DNA of 64,000 nucleotides from the NCBI GenBank assembly GCA_030737835.1, contig JAUJYN010000061.1, positions 136,831-200,830 on the forward strand, written 5' to 3'. Origin of the DNA: Acorus gramineus. Its lineage: Eukaryota > Streptophyta > Magnoliopsida > Acorales > Acoraceae. Position numbers and translations under genes: made by a program. Positions 30,719 to 41,129 of this stretch are shown piece by piece. Each line of letters opens with the position of its first letter. The first letter of the stretch is position 1. The notes beneath the pieces are model-generated. The model saw nothing but the letters and a program-made list of their open reading frames with translations, was not told the DNA's origin and searched no databases.

Positions 30719-31411
30719 TGATCGTGGGAGTGTACCAGGTAGAGGCTACCCGGGAGAGGGTTAACGAATGATATTGCGAGCGTGGAATCGTTCTCCCCTT
30801 CCTTGGATCCCTGTAGGAACTCCCCGACGTTGGAAAAGCTATCCTGACAGAGGACTCCCATCCGTATGTACCACCGATGCGTTCGGAAGCATACTGATCG
30901 TGGGAGTATACCAGGTAGAGGCTACGCAGGGGAAAGGGCTACCGGTGGACCAAGGGTGTAGAGCAGTCTAAGTCTCTTCCAAAAGTCCTAAGAGTCTCCC
31001 TCTGGGAGTGAGGGTGAGGATGAGGTGAAGACACGTCGCCTCGCGACCCATTCGTTGTTCGTCCGTTCCCATAGTTGTTGGGTCCGGTCTCGTATCGATG
31101 TTTAAAGACATCGTTGGGCAATTATCTCGATGTAAATGATCCAATAATGTTGTGTGAACCAGTAATCCAGGGTCTCCTCGACCAACGGTATGGTCTCTCC
31201 CCAAAAGTCCCAAGAGTCTCCCTCCGCGAGTGAGGGTGAGGGTGAGCTTGGTGATCCAATAGTGTTGTGTGGACCAGTAATCCCAGGTCTCCTCGACCAA
31301 CGGTATGGCCTCTCCCTAAAAGTCCCAAGAGTCTCCCTCCGGGAGTGAGGGTGAGGGTGAGGTTGGTCGCGCCGCCGCGTGACCCTGTTATCCATGGGTT
31401 TCCACCTCCCC
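30719..31411 (+). repeat. Extra partial LTR copy following the LTR end
   Basis: Directly after the LTR end, sequence like the LTR 3' half resumes (GTACCAGGTAGAGGCTACCC) without an LTR start. It points to internal recombination or a second truncated element. Confidence 0.6.
31138..31367 (+). repeat. 115-bp tandem duplication
   Basis: Units at 31138 and 31253, both starting GATCCAATARTGTTGTG and containing CTCCTCGACCAACGGTATGG. The period is 115 bp. Confidence 0.9.
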
Positions 31412-33518
31412 CCTCAGCCTCACCCTCACCCTTTCCTGGGGGTGACATGGGCCTCTTGGGGCATACTAGACCGCTCTCCACCCTTGGTCCACCCGGTAGC
31501 CCTTTCCCACCCTCGTAGCCTCGACCTAGTCCACTCCAACTACCAGTACTGTCCGAACACATCGAAGGTACCGGACAGAAGCCCTCTGTCAGGTCAGCCA
31601 CCGCTGGGGAGTACCTACATCAGATCCAACCAATAAGGAGAAGACAGCCTACTCACACGGATACGATCCTCATGGATCCGTCGACACCGATGGTAACGCT
31701 AAAATAATGGCATGAATTCACAAGAATTCCTCCAGGGCGCATAACTAAGATGCGGGGAGACACATATTATGACAACAAGGTTATAATATTCTCTATGGCA
31801 TGCCTGTAAATATATGTTCACATTGATTTAATTAAGTTAAACTAGATGGGAACATGCATAGTCCGGGGCTTGGTGTCTAAGCATGCATGGGCCGCTATAC
31901 ATGATATAAGGGTGCATATCCCTAGCATACAAAGTCTAAGGTGGCATGGATATATCATATTTATCATGCATGCATAATTATACATTTATTACAAGCTAAT
32001 ATGCTATTATGGTGCCCCAGGGGAGGGCAATGCACGCCTACGTGCATCGAACGCCTCCCTACTGGGTTGGATTGTCCCACTCACCAAAATCCGGGTCGTC
32101 GCGTGACCGCCTGTCAAGATCTGCAAGACATGGGTAATCAAAATGGTGAGTAATTACACAAATACATAAGAAATACGCTAGAAATACCCAACACTCGGAC
32201 AAGCATGCATACGGGCCCGCACGCACGCGAGTCCGAGTGCCCCGACACACTCCCGCACCCCCGGGCAGCCATGCGCACGGCCACCCGCACGCGCACGCAC
32301 GCACGCACGCCCGCGCCCCGGGCGCACTGCCGCGCCCCAGCCCGCGCGCCCAGACGCGCTGCTGCGCCCCTGCCCGAGTGCCCAGACACGCTGCCGCGCG
32401 TCCAGCCCTGCGTCTACCCGCGCGTACTGCGCCCCTGCACAGCACCCCTCACGCACCCCGCGCACTGCGCCCCCGCGTAGCACTCCGCACGTACGCTGCG
32501 CGCACGCCCGCGCGTCCGCGCGTACGCGCGCACGCCCCCAGCGCGCCCGACTGCGCGCGCCTGCACTGCCTGCGCGCGCAGACTCGCGCGCACGCGCGCG
32601 GATGACCCCGCACGCGCGCCCGAGCCCTTCCCACCACCTCCCTCAGCCCTCCCACACCCCTAACACACATGCATACCATGCACACCCAAAAACACACCCT
32701 AATCATGCTTCTAAACAAGAAAAGGGAGGAGGAAAGACTCACCCAAGGTAGGAAGAACCAAGGGATGAAACAGGGTGCCCTTCGCGCACTGAATCACCAC
32801 CACCAAAGCCACCACCACCAAGCCTCTTCTCAGCCCTAACAAGGCTGAAATCAGGGGTTATTAGAAGCCATGAGAGGAGGTCAACAAAAGGGAAAAGCAA
32901 ATCCAAGACCATGGAAAGGTAGATCAAGACCTCACCTAGCTTTTCTCCTTCTAGGGCCTCTTCTTTCTTCCACTCCTACTAGATCAAAAGAGGGATTCAA
33001 AGAGAGGAGATGTGAGGTTTGTGAGTGAGTGAGAGAGAGAAGAAGATGAACTATTGGTGGGCGTGGACTTCACTTAGGCTCACACACACACACTTAGCCA
33101 CTCACACACTCACATTAGGGCACTTAGGTCATTTTAGGTGAGCTTTGACCTTGGGTCAACTCATCCACACAAACAAACAAAAACTTTTGACCAAGTCAAG
33201 GGTCAAACTTGACTTGGTCAAAGTCATCTTTGACTTGGTCAAGTCTCCCCATGACTTTCCGCTTGGTCAAAACCCGGATACGATTCGGAACTGTGAAATT
33301 CTGAACGTTACCGGAATTCGATGAAATTTTCGTGAGTGGCTTGAAATGGCACCAGGACACATAATGTGCAGTTAGATTTTCAATCGGAGTTCTCAAGCTC
33401 ATGATGATAGCCAAAAGTCTAAAATTTTAGCGGTTCCGATCGAAAAAAAGAAAAAGTTGAAAAACTGCCAGAATGCTCTAATAGTGACCAGAAGGCTAAA
33501 AGTGACACATATATAACA
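31412..33518 (-). repeat. Inverted Del/Tekay-like LTR, 5' part
   Basis: On the minus strand it begins TGTTATATATGTGTCAC at 33518, exactly at the break in the Tat element RT. It then follows the LTR order: CpG-rich tract, ATGCATGC region, TTAGTTATGCG, GGATCC and GGTGAGGGTGAGG. It stops near 31412, where plus-oriented LTR repeats face it, giving a fold-back. Its start matches the LTR copy at 63052 better than the start of the 27152 LTR. Confidence 0.8.
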
Positions 33519-33970
33519 ATGAGCCTTTGGTACATTGCCCTCGCATTTTTCAGTCCGAAGGGCATGACCTTGTAACAGTAGGTGCCCATCGGGGTGATGA
33601 ATGCCGTCTTCTCCACGTCATGTTCATACATCGGAATTTGATGATATCTAGAATACGCGTCCATGAAGCTCATCAACTCATTCCCCGAGGAGGCATCTAC
33701 TAATTGGTCTATTTTTGGAAGGGGGAAGCTCTCCTTTGTATAAGCGTTGTTCAGATCGGTGAAGTCAACACAGACTCGCCACTTGTTGTTCTTCTTGGGT
33801 ACTACCACCGTGTTGGCTAGCCAATCGGGGTACCAGACTTCCCGAATGAACCCTGCAGCCAGGAGCTTCTCCACCTCTTCTTTGATAGCTTCGGCATGAA
33901 CTGGTGCCACTCACCTTTGTTGTTGCTTGATTGGTCGCACTGTAGGGGAGATGCATAGTCAGTGACAAAT
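33519..33970 (-). pseudogene. Tat-type gypsy reverse transcriptase, N-terminal half
   Basis: Minus strand: HAEAIKEEVEKLLAAGFIRE, then WLANTVVVPKKNNKWRVCVD, FPLPKIDQLVDAS, FMDAYSRYHQIPM and MPFGLKNARAMYQRL. These are the gypsy RT finger and palm blocks up to just before the YxDD motif. The FMDAYS aspartate is present. The frame is cut at 33518 by the inverted LTR, so the catalytic YxDD, RNase H and integrase are absent. Confidence 0.92.
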
Positions 33971-34511
33971 TACACTTAGATCGATGCCAGGCATTTCTGA
34001 CGGCTTCCATGCGAACACGTCCACGTGTTCATGGAGTAACTTGATCAAACTTGCTCTTTCACTTTGGCCCAACGTCGTGCCAATGAGGAAATACTTTTCT
34101 GGTTCGAGCGATTTCGATGAAGATCTTCTCCAGGTCTTCAACTACCCGCTAAGCAGGATCAGGTTGGGCATCATCGGCCTTCACCCGATCCTTCAGTAAT
34201 TGCTATCTTTTGGGATGTATGTCATCCTCACCCCCGGGTTGCTCTTCGGCCTTAGCCTTGCCAGAGGTAGCGATGGCGTAACATCTCCTCGCGACGGACT
34301 GATCGCCCTGTATCTCCATGATCCCACGTGAGGTCGGAAAGCGCAACTTCTGATGGTATGTTGACGGTATGGCCTTCATTGCCCCCAGCTAGGTGCGGCC
34401 CATAATGGCATTGTAGGAAGAAGAGAGATCCATGACAGTGAACTCGGTCAGAGCAGTCTCTTCACCTGCCCACACAGGTAAGGTTATCCATCTAGCCGGA
34501 ACAGCTTGGCT
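33971..34511 (-). pseudogene. Tat-type gypsy pol linker between protease and RT
   Basis: Minus strand pieces LGQSERASLIKLLHEHVDVF and AWKPSEMPGIDLSVICH (about 33960-34080) form the conserved block upstream of gypsy RT (usually ...FAW...DMPGID...H.L). The rest, 34140-34500, is degenerate protease-to-RT linker. Confidence 0.75.
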
Positions 34512-34772
34512 TCAATTGAAAGCGATCAGCGGGTCCCACATTGGTTCAAGGCTAGAGGGTTTCAAGCCCATCTTGAGATAAGGCTGCATGAATAGAATGT
34601 CAGCCGAACTCCGCGTGTCGACTAGTACCCGTTTAACGTCGTAATTTGTGATTCGCAAGGTGATGACCAGAGCGTCGCTGTGTGGTATGGATACATCAGA
34701 CAAGTCATCGTCGGAGAAGGATATGAGCCCAGAGTCTTCCACCTTGGGTCTTTTGGGGATGACTCGGGCTTC
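34512..34772 (-). pseudogene. Tat-type gypsy aspartic protease with altered active site
   Basis: Minus strand: ISFSDDDLSDVSIPHSDALV then YDVKRVLVDTRSSADILFMQ. The catalytic triplet of gypsy proteases is DTG in a DTGSS context. Here it reads DTRSS, a glycine to arginine change expected to abolish activity. Confidence 0.85.
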
Positions 34773-35500
34773 CTAGTTGATCTGCAAAACCTCCATATGG
34801 CCCGCGCTCCTCTTCTCAGCCCGTTGGACCGACTTCGGGTCTTTCAAGGCTGGTAGTCCTCCATAGATCATGTCTATAACCCCGGCCACGTGTGAAGGGG
34901 CAACGGCGACCACGTGCTTTTCGGGCTTCTTTTCCTCCTCAACGTCTATAAATTCCCTGAGCTTCCCTTTGCAGACCAATGTTTTCAAGAATCCTTTCAG
35001 TGCCCGACAGCTTTCCGTTTGGTGCCCATAGTCTCTGTGATAGTCACACTTGAGACCCTTATTCCGAGTGGCAGAGTCGCTCTTCATCGGGGGTGCCCAT
35101 TGGAAGAACGGGGCATTTTTTATCTTTTCCAGAATCTGAACGAGAGGCAGAGTGAACTTGGTGTACGGGCGCTCCCTGACTTCGTTGGTCATTGGTCATT
35201 GGGTTACCCTTGGTGTCGGCTCGCGATTTTCGTCCCTTGTCTTCCTTTGTCAGGGGGTCCTTGGAGACCGCAGCGACCGCCTGCGGTCGGGAAGAGATGG
35301 CTTCATCTTCGACCTTAGCGTATTTATCTGTGCGGCACATCAAATAGCTCAGCGATTCTGGGACCTTCTTTACCAGAGAGTTCCACAGTTCACAGTTCAT
35401 GATTTGGGGGTAACCCGTTCCTGAATGCCATAATGGCCACCTTCGGATCACATCTGTCGACCTCAAACATGAGGACACGAAAGTGGTCCACATAGCATCG
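34773..35500 (-). pseudogene. Tat-type gypsy gag C-terminal part with zinc finger
   Basis: Minus strand: YTKFTLPLVQILEKIKNAPF and FFQWAPPM. Then comes the modified knuckle CDYHRDYGHQTESCRALKGF, followed by LVCKGKLREF. This C-x2-H...GH-x4-C block is typical of plant gypsy gag. The segment 35200-35493 holds a charged KDKEDKGRKS-like linker with a frame change. Confidence 0.85.
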
Positions 35501-36180
35501 AATTGATTCTCTGGGTTGCATGTGCACCTTCATGAGGTCTCCTAGATCCTTTCTCTATTTTCTGCTGCATATGAAGTGCTCAATGAACAAAGTGCCGAGT
35601 TCTTCAAAACACCAGATTGATCCTCTGGGAAGCTGGTGGAACCAACTGAGTGCTACTCCTGCTAAACTTGAAGGGAACATCTTGCACATGAGCTCGTCGT
35701 ACTGCTCGTACAAGGCCATCGTGTGCCAGAAGCCCATCACATGATCGAATGGGTCAATTGTTCCGTTGCACAATCAAAACTTCGGTTGGACAAACTTCTT
35801 GGGCTGGGTGCTTTGCAAGATGTGCTGCACAAAGGGGGACTCGAATCCCTTCAGCGCTCTGGAGACAAACTCACGATCGCGGGTGTTCGTCATTTCACTC
35901 CTGTATGTTCGCTTTGTCCGTTCAGGACGGTCTTCCTCATAATCGTCGTCCGATGCCGAGTATCGACTAGGACTTCGGAACCGCCCTCGTCTTGCTGGTT
36001 GATGAGAGGGGGCATGCTTGTCCTGCTGTTCCCGATGCGGGGAGTAGTCATGGCACTCCCCTTTGTTGTGCCTGGCTCAGTTCTCTGTGGTTGAAAAGGT
36101 TGGGGGATCAGGTTCATCATCCTGTTGCTTGTGCCCTCCGCCGGAGGAATATACTGACTCGTGGCTCCAAACGTTTACTC
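35501..36180 (-). pseudogene. Tat-type gypsy gag N-terminal (Retrotrans_gag) part
   Basis: Minus strand: GTIDPFDHVMGFWHTMALYE, then CKMFPSSLAGVALSWFHQLP and FEELGTLFIEHF (35570-35770). This is the core of the Retrotrans_gag fold. Upstream (35890-36120) is low-complexity sequence. Several frameshifts are present. Confidence 0.85.
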
Positions 36181-36557
36181 GCCGGCTTTGGTGATCATGA
36201 TCTCATGGTTCAGCTCCTGTCCTCACCGGGTCTTGCTGGTTTCAGGCTTCAGGAGGAGGTGGTGGTGGCGTGACCTCCTTCCGCTTCAGGAATTCCTCCA
36301 TCAAGCTCTCCAAGTGATGATACCGTTGGTTCATCACTTCGAGCTCCTAAGCGAAGTCGCGGCCCGCTTCCGGGGTTGGATTTTGTGAAGTGGATCCGCC
36401 CGTGGTCTTGCCCTTCGAAAGGGGTGGGTCTTCGGGCGTCACGCATTCTTCTTCTCCACCTTGCTCGTGAACCATCGATTGGGTCCTTTTCAACACCATC
36501 TTCTCAGGTCAAAGTTTGGGATGGCTTCTTGCTCGAGTCCCACAGATGGTGCCAATT
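36181..36557 (-). other. Tat-type gypsy leader and primer binding site
   Basis: Untranslated leader on the minus strand. Next to the LTR (about 36537-36556) it reads TTGGCACCATCTGTGGGA, resembling the TGGCGCCGTCTGTGGG-type primer site of Tat-group plant gypsy elements. Confidence 0.65.
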
Positions 36558-37463
36558 TGTGGGGGATGAAATCTAGCTTTCCCCTCTTGGACCGGATCTT
36601 CACCGATCTGGGCTTTGGATGTAGATCCGAGATGGTGTGGGCTCCTCCTCTTCCTCGCGTCGATCCACTACAAGCCTTCAATGTCTGTCGTCGTCTTCCT
36701 CTTCCACCTTTTTCTTCCGCCTTCGGGTACCTAAAACTCACACCAGTGTGGTGTCGGCTAACGCCCCTCCGACGCTCAAGTCAGTCACCTCTTCGTATCA
36801 AGAAGAAGAACTTAGAATTCTTGAGTTTTGAGTAGGAGAGAGAATCAGTGTTCGCATACCTTGAGAGGGAGGTGAAGTCCCCCTCTTATACTAAACAGGG
36901 GCGTGCCGAGCTTGGCCTTGCAGGGTGATCATATCATGATATGGAATCTCCACGTGGCCTCAGGATCTGTGGACATGTGGCACCTAGGGATCATCATTAT
37001 CCTATAACTGTTTTTCTGACATTATGTCCTTTTCTAGTGTCAAGGAATATTCTCTTTGTTAACCGTTACTACGCGGGGATGGGTGTATGGCCGACTAGTA
37101 TCCTGGTCGGCCTATCCTATCCTTTAAGTCGGGCGTTGTTCAGTATTTGCTCTTTAGTTATGTAAGCTCTCGATCAATCATTTTATAATGGATGTCCGAC
37201 TTGACGTAGTCGGGCATAGCCTTATATCCTGTCTCGTCTAGTCGGGCGTAACCCTTTTTCCGACTTGAAATGGTCGGGCGCAATCCTTTGCCCGACCTGT
37301 CGAAGAAAGCGGGCTTGACCAGACCTCGAGAGAATCCTAGCCCATGGGCTTTCTTATCCCAGACTCTTATTTTTTTTATCGCCATGGGCTAATCCTTGCT
37401 TAATCCTTACATTTATACGATCTTATCCCTTATTCGGCCTTTTGATTAATTTGGTCTGCTATA
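36558..37463 (-). repeat. Tat-type gypsy 5' LTR
   Basis: 906-bp partner of 21867-22768. It is the 5' LTR in element orientation. Its outer end reads CTATA where the partner has CTACA. The exact duplication GATGT follows. Confidence 0.93.
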
Positions 37464-37895
37464 GATGTCATGAACTATTTATATTTTATGTATTTTGAGA
37501 TTTTAGTATTTTATGTAAGATCAAATTAAAGTTTTTTTCATGAATATAATCTGTATTCATGTTAAAAATAATTTAATTTGTTATATATATAATTTTTTTT
37601 ATTATATTAACTATTAGGACCGAGCAATCCAACTCATTTTAAATGGGATGTGGTGGGTGGGTATGGATTTTTTTTTATTTAAATGGTAGGCACCAACCTT
37701 AATTTTATTCATAGAAAGTGGGTATGGATTTTAAAATGCAAATCCCGAAATGAGATGGAGTGGATATGAATGTTAAATTATAAAACCTGTGGTGGGGTGT
37801 GGCGAATATGGAGTCCAACATTGGACTATTGGAGAGATGGACTGGATTTAGATTATGTTAAATCCGACTCCAACCCGACCCATTGCCATCCCTAT

Positions 37896-37985
37896 GCAGA
37901 GGCACATGGCCAGCTTTCCAGTCTTGTGACTCAGGAGCGCTAACAAATAAACCACCCCAACAGATCCATTGTTTTTCTTTTAGCC
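37896..37985 (-). pseudogene. LINE RNase H relic (proximal part)
   Basis: Other half of the RNase H relic at 21100-21380. Joining the two across the hAT insertion restores LESWPCASALFVELGAVCLGL on the minus strand. Confidence 0.6.
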
Positions 37986-37989
37986 CCCA

Positions 37990-38400
37990 TTTGGATACAT
38001 AATAAGGCTTATTTTGGAGTATACAATTATACCAGCATAAGTGGGTATAGCAGTGGAATAAATATTTTGTGTTTGGTTGTTTTGAATTATTCTTATTGGG
38101 AAACGTAATAATAAAGTTTTTGTTATTTATATAAAATGTTAATAAGGTGTGGATAAGGATTTATAAAAGGTGAAAAAATAATAATAGATGATTTGACATA
38201 TGAGTTATAAGAGGTGATAACAATTGATTTGACAGTAAGTCAACATATTCTTTGGGTAGAATAACCTGGAATACTTTGATTCCAAGGGTTTGCTGGAATC
38301 CATATATCACTTTATAGCAGTTTATCCAAGCATACATTATCTTTGGGTATTCAATGCACACAAACATCCAAATTCTCCTATTCCGCTTTATTCCATGTTA
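37990..38400. mobile_element. MITE related to copies at 9287 and 38660, diverged
   Basis: Shares TTTGGTTGTTTTGAATTATT with CTTATTGGGAAACGTAA, and GTGTGGATAAGGATTTATAA, with the Tourist-like family. The ends CCCCCATTTGGATAC and complement of CATCCAAATTCTCC are imperfect inverted repeats. Boundaries are approximate. Confidence 0.45.
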
Positions 38401-38479
38401 TCCAGTCCTCTGTTCCACATTCAATTTGGGGCTTAGGGTTAAAGATATCCCTTGAAGATGAAACCCCACCCTTCCTCAA

Positions 38480-38524
38480 GAAAAAAAAAAAAACAGGGAA
38501 ACAGAGGGGGGGGGGGGGGGGGGG
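38480..38524. repeat. A13 and G19 homopolymers
   Basis: A run of A (38481-38493) is followed by a run of 19 G (38506-38524). Such G runs recur at 20037, 49782 and 61410. Confidence 0.9.
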
Positions 38525-38659
38525 AGAGGCAAAGGCAACTATTATACTTGGAAAAACTAACTCAAGGATGATAATACTCGAGACACGCAGTAACTCAATA
38601 GGTTGCCTTGACATTGATGCTATACCATATTTGGAGATCTAGAAATGAGTGAATTTTTA

Positions 38660-39177
38660 CCCCCCGTATGAGGTGTGACATTAGGTTATTCGCTCCTGAT
38701 AGCTATACGGGGATAGATAACAATCAAAGTTGAATAAGCAACTTTTTGTTTGGTTGTCTTTTTGTTATTCTCATTGAGAAACGTAAAAATGATTTTTTTT
38801 TTTCACCTTTAATAAAGTGATGATAAATGAATGATAAGTGATGAATAAGAGTTTATGATTTCTTAAATGACAATTATACCCTTGGGAATAGTGTGAGAGA
38901 TATATGATTGATTTGATAGATGTGACAGTTTTTGGAATCTGTGTGAGTCTGTTAGGTGAGATAAATTTTTTAAAATGACAGAGAATGATATTTTTATCCA
39001 TTGGCATAGATAAGCCTTGATAAACAATTCCACCATTTTCTTAGAATAGTTATCAGGCCTTATCCTAGCTTATCCAGACATAACTATCGGGGTTTATTCT
39101 ATCAAAACAAACAATTTTTTTTAGCTATTCTCATTTATTCTTTATTATTTTTGCCTTATGTTCCACCCCACGGGGGG
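38660..39177. mobile_element. Tourist-like MITE, copy 2
   Basis: 518 bp with terminal inverted repeats CCCCCCGTATGAGGTG and the complement of CACCCCACGGGGGG. TTA duplications flank it (38657-38659 and 39178-39180), the PIF/Harbinger pattern. AT-rich and non-coding; alignable with 9287-9814. Confidence 0.78.
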
Positions 39178-39189
39178 TTAGGAAATAAC

Positions 39190-39880
39190 TCCTCAACCTG
39201 TTTTGGTTGCCTCTCAGGTAGTAGCTCACATGAGGTAATGTGTTTCCAAATTAATTAGGCCTTCTAAGGTTCCTAGTGGTTGGAATATATATTTAGACAA
39301 GCAAAACTGTCTTTTACAGTCCACCATGATACCTGAATCAACTAAGTTGGTGGGAGAATTTTTTCTTCTAACTGATGGTGGTGTGGAGCTGCCCAACATA
39401 GATCAGGAGCAGAGTTTGTTGTAGTATGCTGTTCGCCTTTCCGTGTTGTTGGTACTGGTTTTGCAGGCTGATCATGAGCCACTCCACTTAAAAATGAAGG
39501 CTGAAGCGATAAGGTTCGGGCTCCGTCTTTTGCAAATTTTGGGTATTACTCAAGCTATTGTTTGTTACATATGCTTTAACTCTTCTTAAGAGGGTAGTCC
39601 TCGTCCTCAGATTCAAGAAATAGTTGCTGAAATTGGTGAACGGGAGAAGGTGCAGAACTGCTTGGATTTTTGCAAGGTTCCTAGAGAGTTGGTACGTGCT
39701 TCAGAAGCTCTTGCACGACATGCTTGTGGGAAAGTTGAATCAAAATGGTGTTTTGAACTTCGGGATCCAGAGATTAAGAGTATAATTTTTTTTTAATTTC
39801 TATACATGATTGTATAGATTTTGTATACAATAGAGCTGTGTTAGCTATAATAAATCTTGTATAAGATTTTAGTTATAGTA
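39190..39880 (+). pseudogene. LINE RNase H C-terminal relic and 3' end
   Basis: Plus strand: LTDGGVELPNIDQEQSL, then PLHLKMKAEAIRFGLRLLQI, GITQAIVCYICFNSS, PRPQIQEIVAEIGE, FCKVPRELVRASEALARHAC. This is the LINE RNase H order, ending in the V.RELV.A.EALARHA helix. Stops at about 39424 and 39589. An ATAATAAATCTTG-like tail follows before the MULE. Confidence 0.75.
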
Positions 39881-40085
39881 TATAAAAGGGAAATTTTAAA
39901 AAATAACCCTGCTAAAAAAAAAATTTCAAAATTGACTCCTGAATCAAAGTATTATCAAAATTAACCCTGGGGGTCATTTTTGACCGGTCAGCATGCAAAA
40001 AGGTTGGGCGCCGCCCAGGCACATCACGTTTCCACCAGTTCAACAAAGCACCCTGGGCACCCGTCTGTGCCCGGGCGCTGCACAC

Positions 40086-40216
40086 GTCTCCCACAGTGGG
40101 AGACGTGTTGATCGATCACGTCTCCACCGCGAACACTTCTCCACTGGAGACGTGACCCGCGAACACATCTCCACTAGAGACGTGATAATGGATCACGTCT
40201 CCTGTGGAGACGTGGT
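40086..40216. repeat. MULE left subterminal CACGTCTCC array
   Basis: At least seven GTCTCC or GGAGAC words on alternating strands, including the near-perfect hairpin CACGTCTCCCACAGTGGGAG with ACGTG following. The same word is arrayed in the right subterminal zone. Confidence 0.88.
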
Positions 40217-40481
40217 AAATCAGTCGAGGCCCTCTCTCCCTCTTTTTTTTTTTTTTTAATTTCGAACGCCCCTCACTTGTGGATCTTCCCCAAAATACTC
40301 AATTAAACTTCGATTTATCAAGGTATTTATGAAATGTGGTTGTTATTCAAATTTTTTTTTGTAAAAAAGAAAATTATTATTGTAGTTAAGTGTGAAACTT
40401 TAATTTTGTGCATGAAGCTTTCATTTGTGTTTTATTATTGTAGTTACAAGAAATCCATGTAAATTTTTGTAACCATATAAG

Positions 40482-41045
40482 ATGTATAATGACGTATTAT
40501 GTGTACTAAAAATTCTACAATGTTGTAATGTATTACTGCAAATGGGAAAAAAATCTGAGATACCGCTAATATATTCATTTAATAGGAGAATATCTAAAGA
40601 CATGGATCATTCAAGATACGAATGGGGATCTAAAAAATCTACCATCGTAAATAAAAAAATTTCACACATTGATTTGCTTCGAATGATGTATGGACTGACG
40701 GGAACGGATCCAAGTCGCTATATATTATTAATGAATGTAATCCATCCCACCTATCATAGAATGAGTGAGGTTCTCCCTGTTGAAGATAATATGGCTATCA
40801 AAGTCATGATGAAATTATACCCGAAGCATGTACATGGGATTGAGTTATGGTTAGAGAAAAAAGAGATCATAGGAAGGACAGACAATGAACTTCCTTATAA
40901 TAATGTATGCGACTCAGAACCATGCAAAGTTCATGACCCGTATGAACCTTCATCTTCATGTGTACCAAACTCTGGAAATGATATTTTTGAAGCAACACCG
41001 ATGATGAACTTTGAGGCGCAAAAAACTGGGTATATGTACGTATAA
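40482..41045 (+). pseudogene. MULE N-terminal coding segment
   Basis: Open for 187 codons. LLRMMYGLTGTDPSRYILLM and MAIKVMMKLYPKHVHGIELW resemble the N-terminal region that precedes the MuDR DNA-binding domain in plant MULE proteins. The start is uncertain; a later Met at 40536 or 40602 may be the true one. A stop follows and the acidic segment resumes near 41130, possibly after an intron. Confidence 0.55.
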
Positions 41046-41129
41046 TATTAATTTATAATGCACATGATTCATTTATATCATTTAGTATAATAATCTATGT
41101 TGTACAATTGTTTATTACATATAGGTCTC

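Larger units (their letters stand above)
29500..31367 (+). repeat. Dispersed repeat unit with GTGAGGGTGAGGGTGAGG block, six copies
   Basis: Units containing TCCCAAAAGTCCCAAGAGTC then GGGAGTGAGGGTGAGGGTGA occur near 29505, 29823, 30127, 30970, 31190 and 31310. They are part of the LTR 3' half and the sequence after it. Confidence 0.8.
21867..37463 (-). mobile_element. Ty3/gypsy Tat-type LTR retrotransposon (minus strand) carrying further insertions
   Basis: The LTRs at 21867-22768 and 36558-37463 are about 0.9 kb and closely alignable. On the minus strand they start TGTAG (TATAG in one) and end CCCCACA. The target duplication GATGT (21862-21866 and 37464-37468) is exact. The primer binding site adjoins the right LTR and the polypurine tract adjoins the left LTR, so transcription runs right to left. 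gag, protease and the first half of RT are at 36150-33519; the rest of pol is missing. An extra ORF lies in antisense next to the 3' LTR, an arrangement known from Tat-lineage elements. About 8.4 kb or more of unrelated gypsy sequence interrupts RT at 33518/33519. Confidence 0.92.
21381..37895. mobile_element. Non-autonomous hAT-type element, expanded to 16.5 kb by nested insertions
   Basis: Terminal inverted repeats TAGGGATGACAATG (21381-21394) and CATTGCCATCCCTA (37882-37895), one mismatch. The 8-bp duplications TGCATAGG (21373-21380) and TGCAGAGG (37896-37903) match at 7 of 8. The two arms (21381-21861 and 37469-37895) total about 0.9 kb, are AT-rich and non-coding, and have GGGTTGGGTTTGGG-like subterminal words. 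Everything between is a gypsy element with its own 5-bp duplication. Confidence 0.85.
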
